A DNA stretch of 64,000 nucleotides from Siphonodentalium dalli (Eukaryota; Mollusca; Scaphopoda; Gadilida; Siphonodentaliidae). Positions 55,640-64,000 of the stretch are shown one piece after another. The notes under the pieces were generated by a model. That model searched no databases and had not been told where the DNA came from. It was given only the letters and a program-made list of their open reading frames with translations. The position numbers and the translations under genes were made by a program. The stretch spans positions 190,596,369 through 190,660,368 of the forward strand of contig CP136061.1 in assembly GCA_032622095.1 (NCBI GenBank), written 5' to 3'. The stretch's first letter is position 1; the number at the start of each line of letters is the position of its first letter.

Positions 55640-56450
55640 CAACGAGTTAGTATCCAACGAACTAATATCTGCACACAGGAGCTTGTATGTTTTATTTCTC
55701 TCATCCAAGTTAATACATGTATAACATAAGGATATTGAGATATAGAATTATATAAACAATAGACATATAGAAATATTATACAATAGATATGTACATATGG
55801 TTCCGGGTCGATGGCATGTTGAAATTCGATGAATATATTCAGAGTTTTATTCTGACACCGCTACTAGCTTATTTTCGTCAGGAGTAATAACGGCGCAATC
55901 TCGTGTGAAACCTTGTTGGTCGGAGCAAACTAATTGATCGCAATGTGGAAATAAAAGGTTGATGTCTTCAGTCACACATGTGTTTAGATCTATTTACAAA
56001 TAATAGGTTACTACATGTAGATCGTCAATTTTAGTATTTATACCATCGATGATTGCCATATCGCTCACTCGTGACTATCGTATAATTGATTCCGGGAAAC
56101 ATACATATATATTAATATACCAACATAGAAGCCAAGTATTAATATCATAACGTATGACTATTTAAATAATGAATTATAACTAATATAAATGTAAATATAC
56201 CTGGATACGCATTGCGCTTGTTGGCAGGTATTTACTTTAATACTTGGTTCACATCCATTTATCAATGTGGATGCTCAGCTAGCTACCTTCAGCAGAAAGT
56301 TTGAGACTTTCTGTCAAACCCTGCATCTGACCATCACCATAGATGAATGAATGTGAATCAATAGAGTTTCTCTCTCCGTGTCGTCTGCTCGAATCTACAC
56401 ATATATCATAGCAAATCAAAAATAGACAGATTCATGACGAGAAATTTCGA
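55640..56450. other. DIRS-C interior without recognised gene
   Basis: AT-rich sequence with no open frame of note. It may be DIRS-C internal DNA or LINE-3 3' flank; the two cannot be separated by eye. Confidence 0.45.
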
Positions 56451-56454
56451 TGCA

Positions 56455-58215
56455 TTAATTGTGATTTGAGATTACGTTTGTGATGATCCGTATGAAAGAA
56501 CAAATTCTGCGGAGTAATATGGGATTCTTCATATTGAGAATTTCATTTATCGCGGTAGCATTTGTTCGTCTAATATGTTTTGGTTGTAAAAAACGTTTTC
56601 TTACATCCGTAAAGAACTCACATTCCAATAAATAATGAAATTCATCACCAATGTATTTGTGGCACTTTGGGCATATTCTGTCAGCGATATCAATATTATT
56701 CCATCGGCCCGTCTCTATAGGTAGCTGGTGGTTACATGTACGAAATCTGCATAAAGTTAACCGGTTTCTGGTATCAAGAATATTCAAGTAATCTTCAAAA
56801 TGGATATCTTGTTTGAACATTTTGTATATAATTCCCCTACTGCCCGAGGCCTCTATATCATTTTTATACCCCCACTTTCGAAGAAAATGGGGGGTATACT
56901 GGATTGACTGCGTCCGTCCGTCCTTCCGTCACGTTTTCTCCGTCCGTTTGTCTGTCCGTCCGTCCGTCCGTCCGTCCGACCTCATAACTCGAACAACTAT
57001 GAACCGATTTCAATAATATTTTGTATGCAATCTCCTTAGGACAGTCTCTCCGCATGATGCTAATTGTGGTTCGGTCCGACTTTTTTTTTCAAGTTACGCC
57101 TCTTTTTCGACTTATTTTGACTTAGAAAATTCTGTCCAACTTAATAACTTTAACAAATATGAACCGATTTCAATAATTTTTGGTATACATGCTTCTCACA
57201 ATACCCTCTCTACATGATGCGGCTAGGGATTGGCTCAGACTGTTTTTCGTAATATTACACCTCATTTTCGACTTATTTTGACTTAATAAATTCTGTCTGA
57301 CTTAATAACTTTATTCCATTTATTAAAGAATCTACAAATAAGGTTGCACTCAATGTATGAGAGTAATCACTCAGTACAGTGAATTTTACCTATATCCATT
57401 AAGTGAAGCTGACCACATTCTGTTTATCCATGTGAAATTAGAGGATGAGACATTACTGAGTTTTAGCGCCAACATATATAATATTTTACAATATCTATTA
57501 CAATTCATATTTACTACTTTCAACCAATACTTTACCACACACATGGTTATTAATATATCAATTGGCATACGGCCACTCTCTCCATACAATATATAATTGC
57601 ATGTGGATGGTTTTAGCCGTAAAATAAACTTACAAAATTTTCTATGTATATTCTCAATTATATCATTATTTCCTGTACCCCAAATTTCAGACCCATAAGC
57701 AAGTATGGGTGCAACTTGCGGATCAAATAAATCAAATTGGTCCTTAACGAAAGGCAGTGTGCTCTTGATTTGGTGATTATGGCGTACATGGCTTTAGTGG
57801 CTTTGTCTACAAGCACCTTCTTTGCTTCGGAATATGAGCCAGATTTAGAATGTATTATTCCCAGGTAATTGAATTTTTTAACAACTTCAATTTCCCTCCC
57901 ATTATAGACAAATTTTCTCTTTTTTGGAAGGCTACGCTTTGATATCAACATTATTTTAGTTTTATCGACATTAACTGTTAATTTCCACATTTCACAGTAC
58001 TTATAGAATGAATCCAAAGCAGTTTGCAATTTTGCAGGTGTTTCTGCCATTAGTACAGTATCATCTGCATACAAAATTACAAAAAGTTTCAAAATGATGT
58101 TCAAATTGTTTTCAATATCATCCGACAATTTTGGCAGACCAATAACTCCCGTATTTTTCAGATAAGATTCCAAGTCGTTTACGTACAATGCAAAGTGTAT
58201 TGGTGAAAGATTCTC
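56455..58215 (-). mobile_element. LINE-3, CR1/Jockey-like, split by a pearl-like element
   Basis: Read on the minus strand from 58,215. It starts at LSPIHFALYVNDLE (RT motif B/C region), then LFVILYADDTVLMAETPAKL and NVDKTKIMLISKR, then FNYLGI, to about 57,660. GRMPIDILITM follows (about 57,580). After the insertion at 56,867-57,345 comes FRTCNHQLPIETGRWNNI with the zinc block CPKCHKYIGDEFHYLLECEFF, ending at 56,455. The 5' side is cut at 58,215 by a non-LINE tandem repeat. Stops and frameshifts are present. Confidence 0.85.
56867..57345. mobile_element. Pearl/HINE-like element inserted in LINE-3
   Basis: Starts with the hairpin TACCCCCACTTTCGAAGAAAATGGGGGGTA (56,867-56,896). A (GTCC/CCGT)n tract follows at 56,908-56,982, then two units of about 165 bases with 'AACTATGAACCGATTTCAATAAT', 'ATGATGC' and 'CTTTTTCGACTTATTTTGACTTA'. 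It splits LINE-3 coding sequence. Same plan as 20,069 and 24,078. Confidence 0.72.
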
Positions 58216-58395
58216 ATAATGGCGTAATGGGGTGGTGGGTGGATACCACCTATATACGAGCGCCTGCGGCACATAAGATACTATGGGTGGCGGGATGGGG
58301 TGGTGGGTGGGTACTACCTATATACCTATATACTACCTATATACGAGCACCTGCGGCGCATAAGATACTATGGGTGGCGGGATGGGGTGGTGGTT
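58216..58395. repeat. Two-unit tandem repeat of about 105 bp
   Basis: 'ATGGGGTGGTGGGTGG.TAC', 'CCTATATACGAGC(G/A)CCTGCGGC(A/G)CATAAGATACTATGGGTGGCGGG' occurs twice. It abuts the broken 5' edge of LINE-3. Confidence 0.78.
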
Positions 58396-58581
58396 GAACT
58401 TTGGACTTAATGTTCGAGTACATATTGCAAATGACTTTAAATATTTTTCCGTTTACACACACACAAAGACAAAAAGAGACACTCCTTGAAGCTTCACTTA
58501 ACATTATACAAATCAACAAGAATTCACACGATCCTGACTTGACCACAACGAACGAGAACAATGACCTCTCCCTATTAGTTC

Positions 58582-59340
58582 GGGAGCCAGGAGGGTTTTA
58601 ATTACACTATCGCGCAAGGAAGGTTTGATGCTCTCGATTTGTTGGCGGTGATAGATCATTACGGAAAACTAATTTCTTAAGTTGCGCATTCCTGGCATTT
58701 AGGGGCCAGATGGCCCTCCAAAACCCCAAAAATGACTTTTAATTACACTATCACGCAAGTCCACCATCTTTACATTGAATACTCTATTATGTTCACTGAT
58801 CATAAAAACATAACTTAAGAACGGAAATTTCCTGGCGTTTTCAAGTAAGAAGGGGTCTTCTAGGGGGACCCAAAAATGTCAAAATTTCACTTTTAATTAC
58901 ACAATCGCGCAAGTCCACCATTTTTTCCTGAAATGGTCTACTGTATTCACTGATAATGAAAACGCAACTTAAGAACGCAAATTTCCTGGCGTTTTCAAAT
59001 AAGAAGGGGTCTTCTAGCGGGAGGGGGGGGGGGACAAAAATGTCAAAATTTCACTTTTAATTACACAATCGTGCAAGTCCACCATTTTGTCCTGGAGTAG
59101 TCTCCTGTATTCACTGATCATAAAAAACAACTTAAGAACGGAAATTTCCTGGCATTTTCATATAAGAAGGAGTCTTCTAGAGGACCCAAAAATGTAAAAA
59201 TTTCACTTTTAATTACACAATCGCGCAAGTCCACCATTTTTACCTGGAATAGTCTATTATGTCCACTGATCATAAACACACAACTTAAGAAAGCAAATTC
59301 CCTGGCGTTTTCAAATAAGAAGAGGTCCATATATAGGTGG
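58582..59340. repeat. Fold-back element, left arm (about 5 tandem units)
   Basis: Units each contain 'TTTTAATTACAC(T/A)ATCGCGCAAGTCCACCAT', 'CACTGATxATxAAAAC', 'AACTTAAGAACGxAAATTTCCTGGCGTTTTCA' and 'AGAAGGGGTCTTCTAG'. Starts near 58,597, 58,738, 58,889, 59,057 and 59,206. The outermost unit is divergent (ATTTAGGGGCCAGATGGCCC). Confidence 0.88.
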
Positions 59341-59569
59341 TACAAAAAACCCACATATATATAGTTCTTTGTTTGATAATATATAGTCATTTAGTAACTC
59401 AAGCTTAAAACATGGCATACAGAAGTGAAACATATTCCTGTTTAAAAATAAAAAAAAACATTAAACACATTGAACACTAAAGCTTCTTGGAACAATTACG
59501 TTTGGTATTAATTGTCAAGATCATAGAACATAAACACGGAAAGCTTCATTAAGCTATTGAGCTCGGCAT

Positions 59570-60990
59570 CTATTGACAATGAATGTATATATATGGGCCC
59601 ATTTCGTAATCAGTGTCGGAGTCATCAGCACAACCAGTTACATGTTCATCGTCCGTATCATCGTTGTCACATTCCGGTTGTTCTGGGATTACTGACTTTG
59701 GCAAATGCGGCCCATCGAACCAGATGATCCAATACGACCCATCAGCAAGTTCCCATTCACTGCCAGGATCATTGGGCAGACTGTTATCAACCACAGCATG
59801 CCACATACTTAGCCCTGTAAATTTTCTGACGCACACCAGACTTGCAAGGCGGAATACTACTCCCTACAGTCCTTTCAGTTTTGATAACGGTCGGTTTTCA
59901 TCCTTCGGCTCAAAAGTTTTCTCAAAACTTTGAATCTGTATTCGTTAATTGGGATGGGTTTGCGGGCACCATATAACGTACATGTATACTCTTCAAGCAT
60001 CTCGTACGTTTCGCCTGAAACAGATCCTGAGACCAAGTCTGCAAATGCTTCAGGATATCGATCGTGGCGATCTACAAAGAAGCAAAAGGGCGTTTCTTGC
60101 CCTTCCGAGCAAAATCGGCCGTATAATCGCACCCGTTGTAGATGTGAAATGCTGGCAGCGCATAACAGATGGTTTCTCCTATTTCCTCAGACACAGCTGA
60201 AACGTTCAAGTAGCGTCTGTTACCATGTCCAGTTGTGCCAATGTCCATCCAAATAACAGATTTAAATGTATGTAGCAATAGAATTACGAGTAAATCTGTG
60301 TCCGCAGCTCGTACTACGATGTTACCAACTGGTATTTCATGACCAATATCCACCATGTCAAAGCCAAGGTACACTTCCCTGTCGACTAAGACATGTGTGT
60401 GGTGTGAAGAAGACCAATCTTTGGCAAAAAATCGAGGCAGCTGCTTTTTGAAAGATGTAGAGTTCAATGCTTTAGACGCATATTTAGGGATCAACTGCTC
60501 AGGACCGGTTATCATGTATGTGACCTGCTCAGCACCTCTGCATTCTCGTTCACAGTCCTGGGTGGAAGTTCCACGTATGCAGGTGTCGAACACCACGTCC
60601 ATTCGCTTGGACGTTAGGTTTAATAGCTTGTGAAGCACGACACGGGAGAGTCCACCATATGTCGGGGTAAAGCCGGCGGTAGGCAGTGCAGCAGGAAATT
60701 GCCATCGACGATGGCAGATAGAGCGTGGTACCGATGTCAATGGGGATTGAAGAAGGAAATCTATGTCATCTTCACGTTTAGTTGCAAGGGTTGCTAGTCT
60801 TCCCAGCATATCCCTCGTGTGGCGGAGCTCTTTAACAACAATTTTTCGCGCCCTTGTTTGAGAAGGTTGTCAGTTTATTTCTGGAGATCGGCCTCTCAAA
60901 GCGATCTGGATCATCCGTACATTCCTTCACTAAATCGTGCTGGAGTGTGACAAAGGGAAGTAGAGCCGCACTTATCAGCGCTGCATTTGA
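59570..60990 (-). pseudogene. PIN/FEN-like domain gene, left copy of the fold-back element
   Basis: Read on the minus strand: DPDRFERPI near 60,900, LATLATKREDDIDF, MDVVFDT, GAEQVTYMITGPEQLIPKYA, SSHHTHVLVDREVYLGFD, VVRAADTDLLVILLLH, VIWMDIGT, ICYALPAFHIYNGCDYTADF. After a break come LEEYTCTLYGARKPIPINEYRF and GSYWIIWFDGPHLP. The family (known to me from expanded invertebrate proteins) has spaced acidic motifs VDG, EEADT, DTD and GCDxT, reminiscent of PIN/FEN nucleases. This copy lacks the VDG and EEADT segments by an internal deletion after LGFD, so an active site would be incomplete. Frameshifts lie near 60,075 and 59,870. Confidence 0.68.
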
Positions 60991-61195
60991 ACTATGTGGA
61001 CTATATACAACTATATGATGTCCGAGCTGAACTGACAGACAGTAGGATTGATCGTGACAATGGTGACCCCAACAAGCTTCTCATCTGTATACAGGCTAAC
61101 CCATATCCATTTACTCTGGAAACAGACGCCCTCTTGAACGTACAGGCCAATGTGCCAGTACTGAAATTAGCGATTCCTTATTAACAATAGAGAAA
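60850..61195. other. Asymmetric centre of the fold-back element
   Basis: Pairing between the arms is lost between 'CAGCATATCCCTCGTG' (about 60,806) plus 'CGGAGCTCTTTA' and the inverse at about 61,230. The centre holds N-terminal coding sequence of the left gene on the minus strand (60,850-60,990) and of the right gene on the plus strand (60,990-61,190). These are different segments of the same ancestral protein. Any shared promoter would have to lie here; none is recognisable. Confidence 0.55.
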
Positions 61196-62286
61196 GTTGG
61201 CAAACAGAAGCACGACGATTTAACGATGATAAAGAGCTCCGCTGCACGAGGGATATGCTGAGGGAAAATAGCAATCCTTGCAACTAAGCGTGAAGTTGAC
61301 ATAGAATTCCTTCTTCAATTCCCATTGACATCGGTACCACTCTCTATCTGCAAGACTGACGGTACAATGGCTCACACGGACAAGTGTTCATTATTCCCAT
61401 TGCTCGAGGGGAAGGTCATTGACGATGGGACTCCAGAATTCGTAGATGCTCACATCGTCATTCCTGCTGCAAGGCTTACCGTCGGCTTTACCCCCGACAG
61501 ATGGTTGACTCTCTCGTGTCGTGCTTCACATACTTTTAAACCTAAAGTCCAAACGAATCGACGTGGTGTTCGACACATATGTGGAACCTTCCATCAAGGA
61601 CTGTGAACGAGAACGCGAAGGTGCTGAGCAGGTCACATACCTGATAACCAGTCCTGAGCAGTTGATCCCTAAAGATGTGTCTAAAGCATTGAAATCTACA
61701 TCTTTCAAGAAACAGCTGCCTCGATATTTTGCCAAAGATTGTTCTTCTTCACACCACACACATGTCTTTGTCGACAGGGAATACACCTTGGCTTTGATGA
61801 AGAGTATGTGGAGTTTATTGTTGTCGATGGCAATGTCGAGAAGCAGACCGTGGAAAGTCTGTATTGTGATCATCCGGAGGCAGACACAATGTTTGTCTAC
61901 AAATGGTGGATGTTGATCATGAAATACCAGTTGGTAACATCGTAGTACGAGCTGCGGACACAGATATACTCGTATTTTTCTATTGCATCACATACATACA
62001 GTTAAATCTGTTATCTGGATGGATGTTGGTACAACTGGACGTGGTAGCAGATGCTACGTGAACGTTTCAGCTGTGTCTGAGGAAATAGGAGAAACCATCT
62101 GTTCTGCGCTGCCAGCATTTCACGCCTACAGCGGGTGCGATTATACGGCCGGTTTTGCTCAGAAGGGCAATAAACGCCCTTTTGCTCTTCTTGATCCCGA
62201 CGATCGATAGTCTGAAGCATTTGCAGACTTGGTCTCATGATCTGTTTCAGAAGAAACGTACGAGGCGCCTGAAGAGTATACATGTA
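60990..62286 (+). pseudogene. PIN/FEN-like domain gene, right copy (divergent orientation)
   Basis: Plus strand: IQANPYPFTLETDALLNVQA (61,090), LATKREVDIEF, SICKTDGTMAHTDKC, GAEQVTYLITSPEQLIPKDV, HHTHVFVDR, FIVVDGNVEKQTVESLYC, HPEADTMFVY, IVVRAADTDILVF, VIWMDVGTTGRG, ICSALPAFHAYSGCDYTAGF, PEEYTCTLY (end about 62,286). It keeps all four acidic motifs (VDG, EADT, DTD, GCD) but is broken by frameshifts near 61,800, 61,905 and 61,980. It lacks the DPDRFERPI segment seen in the left copy, and the C-terminal WF.G region. It is clearly homologous to the left copy. Confidence 0.72.
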
Positions 62287-62359
62287 CGCTATATGTTTTA
62301 ATCTTGAGTTACTACATGCTTATATATTGTCACAAAGAACTACATATATGTCTGTTGTA

Positions 62360-63311
62360 CCACCCATGGACCTCATCTTATTTGAAAACGCCAGGAAATT
62401 TCCGTGCTTAAGTTGTGTTTTTATGATCAGTGAATACAGTAGACTATTCCTGAACAAAATGGTGGACTTGCGCGATTGTGTAATTAAAAGTGAAATTTTG
62501 ACATTTTTGGTCCCCCCCCCCCCCCCCCCCCCACAGAAGACCCCTTCTTATTTGAAAACGCCAGGAAATTTGCGTTCTTAAGTTGTGTTTTTATGATCAG
62601 GAAATTTGCTTTCTTAAGTTGTGCTTTTATGATCAGTGAATACAGTAGACTATTCCAGGAAAAACTGGTGGACTTACGCGATTGTGTAATTAAAAGTGAA
62701 ATTTTGACATTTTTGGGTCCCCATAGCAGACCCCTTCTTATTTGAAAATGCCAGGAAATTTCCGTTCTTAAGTTGTGTTTTTATGATCAGTGAATACAGT
62801 AGACTATTCCTTAAAAAAATGGTGGACTTGCGCGATTGTGTAATTAAAAGTGAAATTTTGACATTTTTGGTCCCCCTAGAGGACCCCTTCTTATTTGAAA
62901 ACGCCAGGAAATTTGCGTTCTTAAGTTGTGTTTTTATGATCAGTGAATACAGTATACCATTTCATGAAAAAATGGTGGACTTGCGCGATTGTGTAATTAA
63001 AAGTGAAATTTTGACATTTTTGGGTCCCCCTAGAAGACCCCTTCTTATTTGAAAACGCCAGGAAATTTCCGTTCTTATGTTATGTTTTTATGATCAGTGA
63101 ACATAGTAGAGTATTCAATGTAAAGATGGTGGACTTGCACGATAGTGTAATTAAAAGTCATTTTTGGGGTTTTGGAGGGCCATCTGGCCCCTAAATGCCA
63201 GGAATGCGCAACTTAAGAAATTAGTTTTCCGTAATGATCTATCACCGCCAACAAATTGAGAGCATCAAACCTTCCTTGCGCGATAGTGTAATTAAAACCC
63301 TCCTGGCTCCC
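62360..63311. repeat. Fold-back element, right arm (about 6 tandem units)
   Basis: Inverted equivalents of the left-arm units. A C-rich run (62,512-62,532) interrupts the first. The short open frames here (62,282-62,581, 62,783-63,052) arise from the repeat ('LRDCVIKSEILTFL') and are not genes. Confidence 0.88.
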
Positions 63312-63319
63312 TAACTATA

Positions 63320-63955
63320 TCCTCCAGCTTGGCCAGGATATTCAGCTTGGTCAGAACCACCTGCACATGGGGGGGGGCTTCCTCTGGTCCGATGCCTTCA
63401 CCCGCTTATGGTTATCCAACCCCATTTTGGCCATGGAATTCTCAATTTACTCCCTGTGCAACAAATTGGGATTCCGGTTATCAGCCATTTGCTTCGGCAA
63501 ACGACATTTGTTTAACTTCCAACTCCTAATGGCGAGGTGTTTACACCTGGGTCTAGCCATCTTCAGAGTGGGCCCTTCTCCAATGCAGGTCGTTCTGTTG
63601 CTAAGGTAGAGAGTGAGTTAGTCTCCTTGGACCCCAGGGCGTCTGAGACCTTAGAATCGAAAGATGAAGAGAGGAAAGAAGAAAAGACCTATCTTCTTCC
63701 GTTATGCTTGCTCTGTTAGCTCGCAAATATGAATTGGATGTCACTACCTGGGATGTTTCTTCAAAAACAAGGGTGGAGGTCCATGTTTGAGCAATGTAGG
63801 ACTCTATATATATGAGTTATTTTCATGTAACAAATCATAGCAGATTCATGAAGAGTTCAAATTTATGTACAATCTGTTTCAGAAGAGTACATTTCCCTCT
63901 TATTTGGATATTAACTTTATTGCTCATGCCTACTCCTGGGCTTGCATTCTAATCC
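63320..63955 (+). pseudogene. DIRS-C gag-like remnant
   Basis: Encodes GYPTPFWPWNSQFTPCATNW and YQPFASANDICLTS, then GRSVAKVESELVSLDPRAS, then in another frame LLARKYELDVTTWDVSSKT. It matches DIRS-A 26,790-27,120 and 28,860-29,310 in order. The open frames are short and broken. It is followed by the start of the internal complementary region. Confidence 0.55.
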
Positions 63956-63956
63956 A

Positions 63957-64000
63957 TAAAGTTTAGTTGAGGGCTTCCTTTAGCGGAAAAATATAATTTT
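63957..64000. repeat. DIRS-C internal complementary region (start)
   Basis: ATAAAGTTTAGTTGAGGGCTTCC... is the complement of the DIRS-C left end at 55,207-55,250. It sits after the same upstream sequence ('CTCCTGGGCTTGCATTCTAATCCAT') as in DIRS-A (29,415). It is truncated by the window edge. Confidence 0.7.

Larger units (their letters stand above)
58582..63311. mobile_element. 4.7-kb near-palindromic fold-back element with two divergent PIN-like genes
   Basis: Outer ends GGGAGCCAGGAGGGTTTTAATTACAC and the complement (to 63,311). The left arm (58,582-59,340) and right arm (62,360-63,311) consist of 5 and 6 tandem units of about 150 bases, inverted relative to each other. Pairing continues through 59,340-59,430 / 62,280-62,360 and through two inverted copies of one gene. 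It stops at a central region at about 60,850-61,195. Arms built of tandem units are the defining structure of foldback (FB-type) transposons. No clear target duplication was found. Inserted in DIRS-C. Confidence 0.82.
55207..64000 (+). mobile_element. DIRS-C, DIRS-like element running off the window
   Basis: The left end 'TTTTTTCCACTAAAGGAAGCCCTCAACTGAACTAT' (55,207 on) resembles the DIRS-A left end. Its complement, 'TTTAGTTGAGGGCTTCCTTTAGCGGAAAA', begins an internal complementary region at 63,960, cut by the window edge. 55,250-55,620 parallels the DIRS-A left repeat and inner sequence, and 63,320-63,955 parallels DIRS-A 28,830-29,430. Between them lie insertions: LINE-3 (56,455-58,215) and the fold-back element (58,582-63,311). 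The right terminal repeat should lie just beyond 64,000. Confidence 0.72.

Noticed and set aside
61111-61302. Minus-strand ORF in the centre of the fold-back element
   Set aside because: Shadow of the right-copy coding sequence on the plus strand.
58582-63311. CRISPR-like array in the repeat arms
   Set aside because: Units are ~150 bp, contiguous and diverged, without short identical repeats and unique spacers; the genome is eukaryotic.

Overview
The window is eukaryotic, intron-rich and AT-rich. It holds one recognisable host gene and a very dense, layered set of transposable elements. The host gene, read on the + strand, is the N-terminal to middle part of gamma-tubulin complex component 6 (TUBGCP6/GCP6). 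Twelve exons between 17,838 and 54,516 join in phase with consensus splice sites and give about 485 codons without a stop. The N-terminal exons and all exons downstream of the twelfth were not found. GCP6 is found across animals. The repeat types (DIRS-like YR retroelements, hairpin plus CCGT-microsatellite 'pearl'-like elements, CR1/Jockey-like and L1-like LINEs, many TTAA elements) suggest a marine invertebrate, possibly a mollusc; this taxonomic guess is inference.

Layout. 1-150: tail of a LINE ORF (-). 1.45-1.75 kb: a small TIR element. About 1.77-17.45 kb: a nested stack. A DIRS-like element (DIRS-B) is interrupted by a minus-strand LINE (LINE-2). LINE-2 is itself interrupted by an L1-like LINE (3,146-7,400; 12-bp target duplication) and by a 6.3-kb TIR element (9,508-15,839; TAA target duplication). 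That TIR element contains a TTAA-flanked element (13,653-15,217). 17.8-22.1 kb: GCP6 exons 1-2 plus minisatellite-like and pearl-like repeats. 23.7-30.1 kb: a second stack inside a GCP6 intron, in which a fold-back MITE is split by a pearl-like array that is split by DIRS-A. DIRS-A keeps apparently identical inverted terminal repeats and an internal complementary region. 30.2-54.5 kb: GCP6 exons 3-12 among many MITEs (Tc1/mariner-like, TTAA-type, hAT-like, pogo-like, palindromic). 55.2-64.0 kb: a third DIRS-like element (DIRS-C) that runs off the window. It contains LINE-3, split by a pearl-like element, and a 4.7-kb near-palindromic fold-back element (58,582-63,311).

The fold-back element is the most unusual object. 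Its arms are tandem arrays of roughly 150-bp units. Its core carries two divergently oriented, differently decayed copies of one gene, whose product has PIN/FEN-like acidic motifs. It is best read as an unusual foldback transposon with a duplicated cargo or transposition gene. No tRNA, rRNA, CRISPR or prokaryotic features were seen.

The genes do not form a pathway. GCP6 is a housekeeping subunit of the gamma-tubulin ring complex. Everything else is mobile DNA that has expanded its introns. Several TTAA elements sit within a few to about 25 bases of GCP6 splice sites without breaking them.
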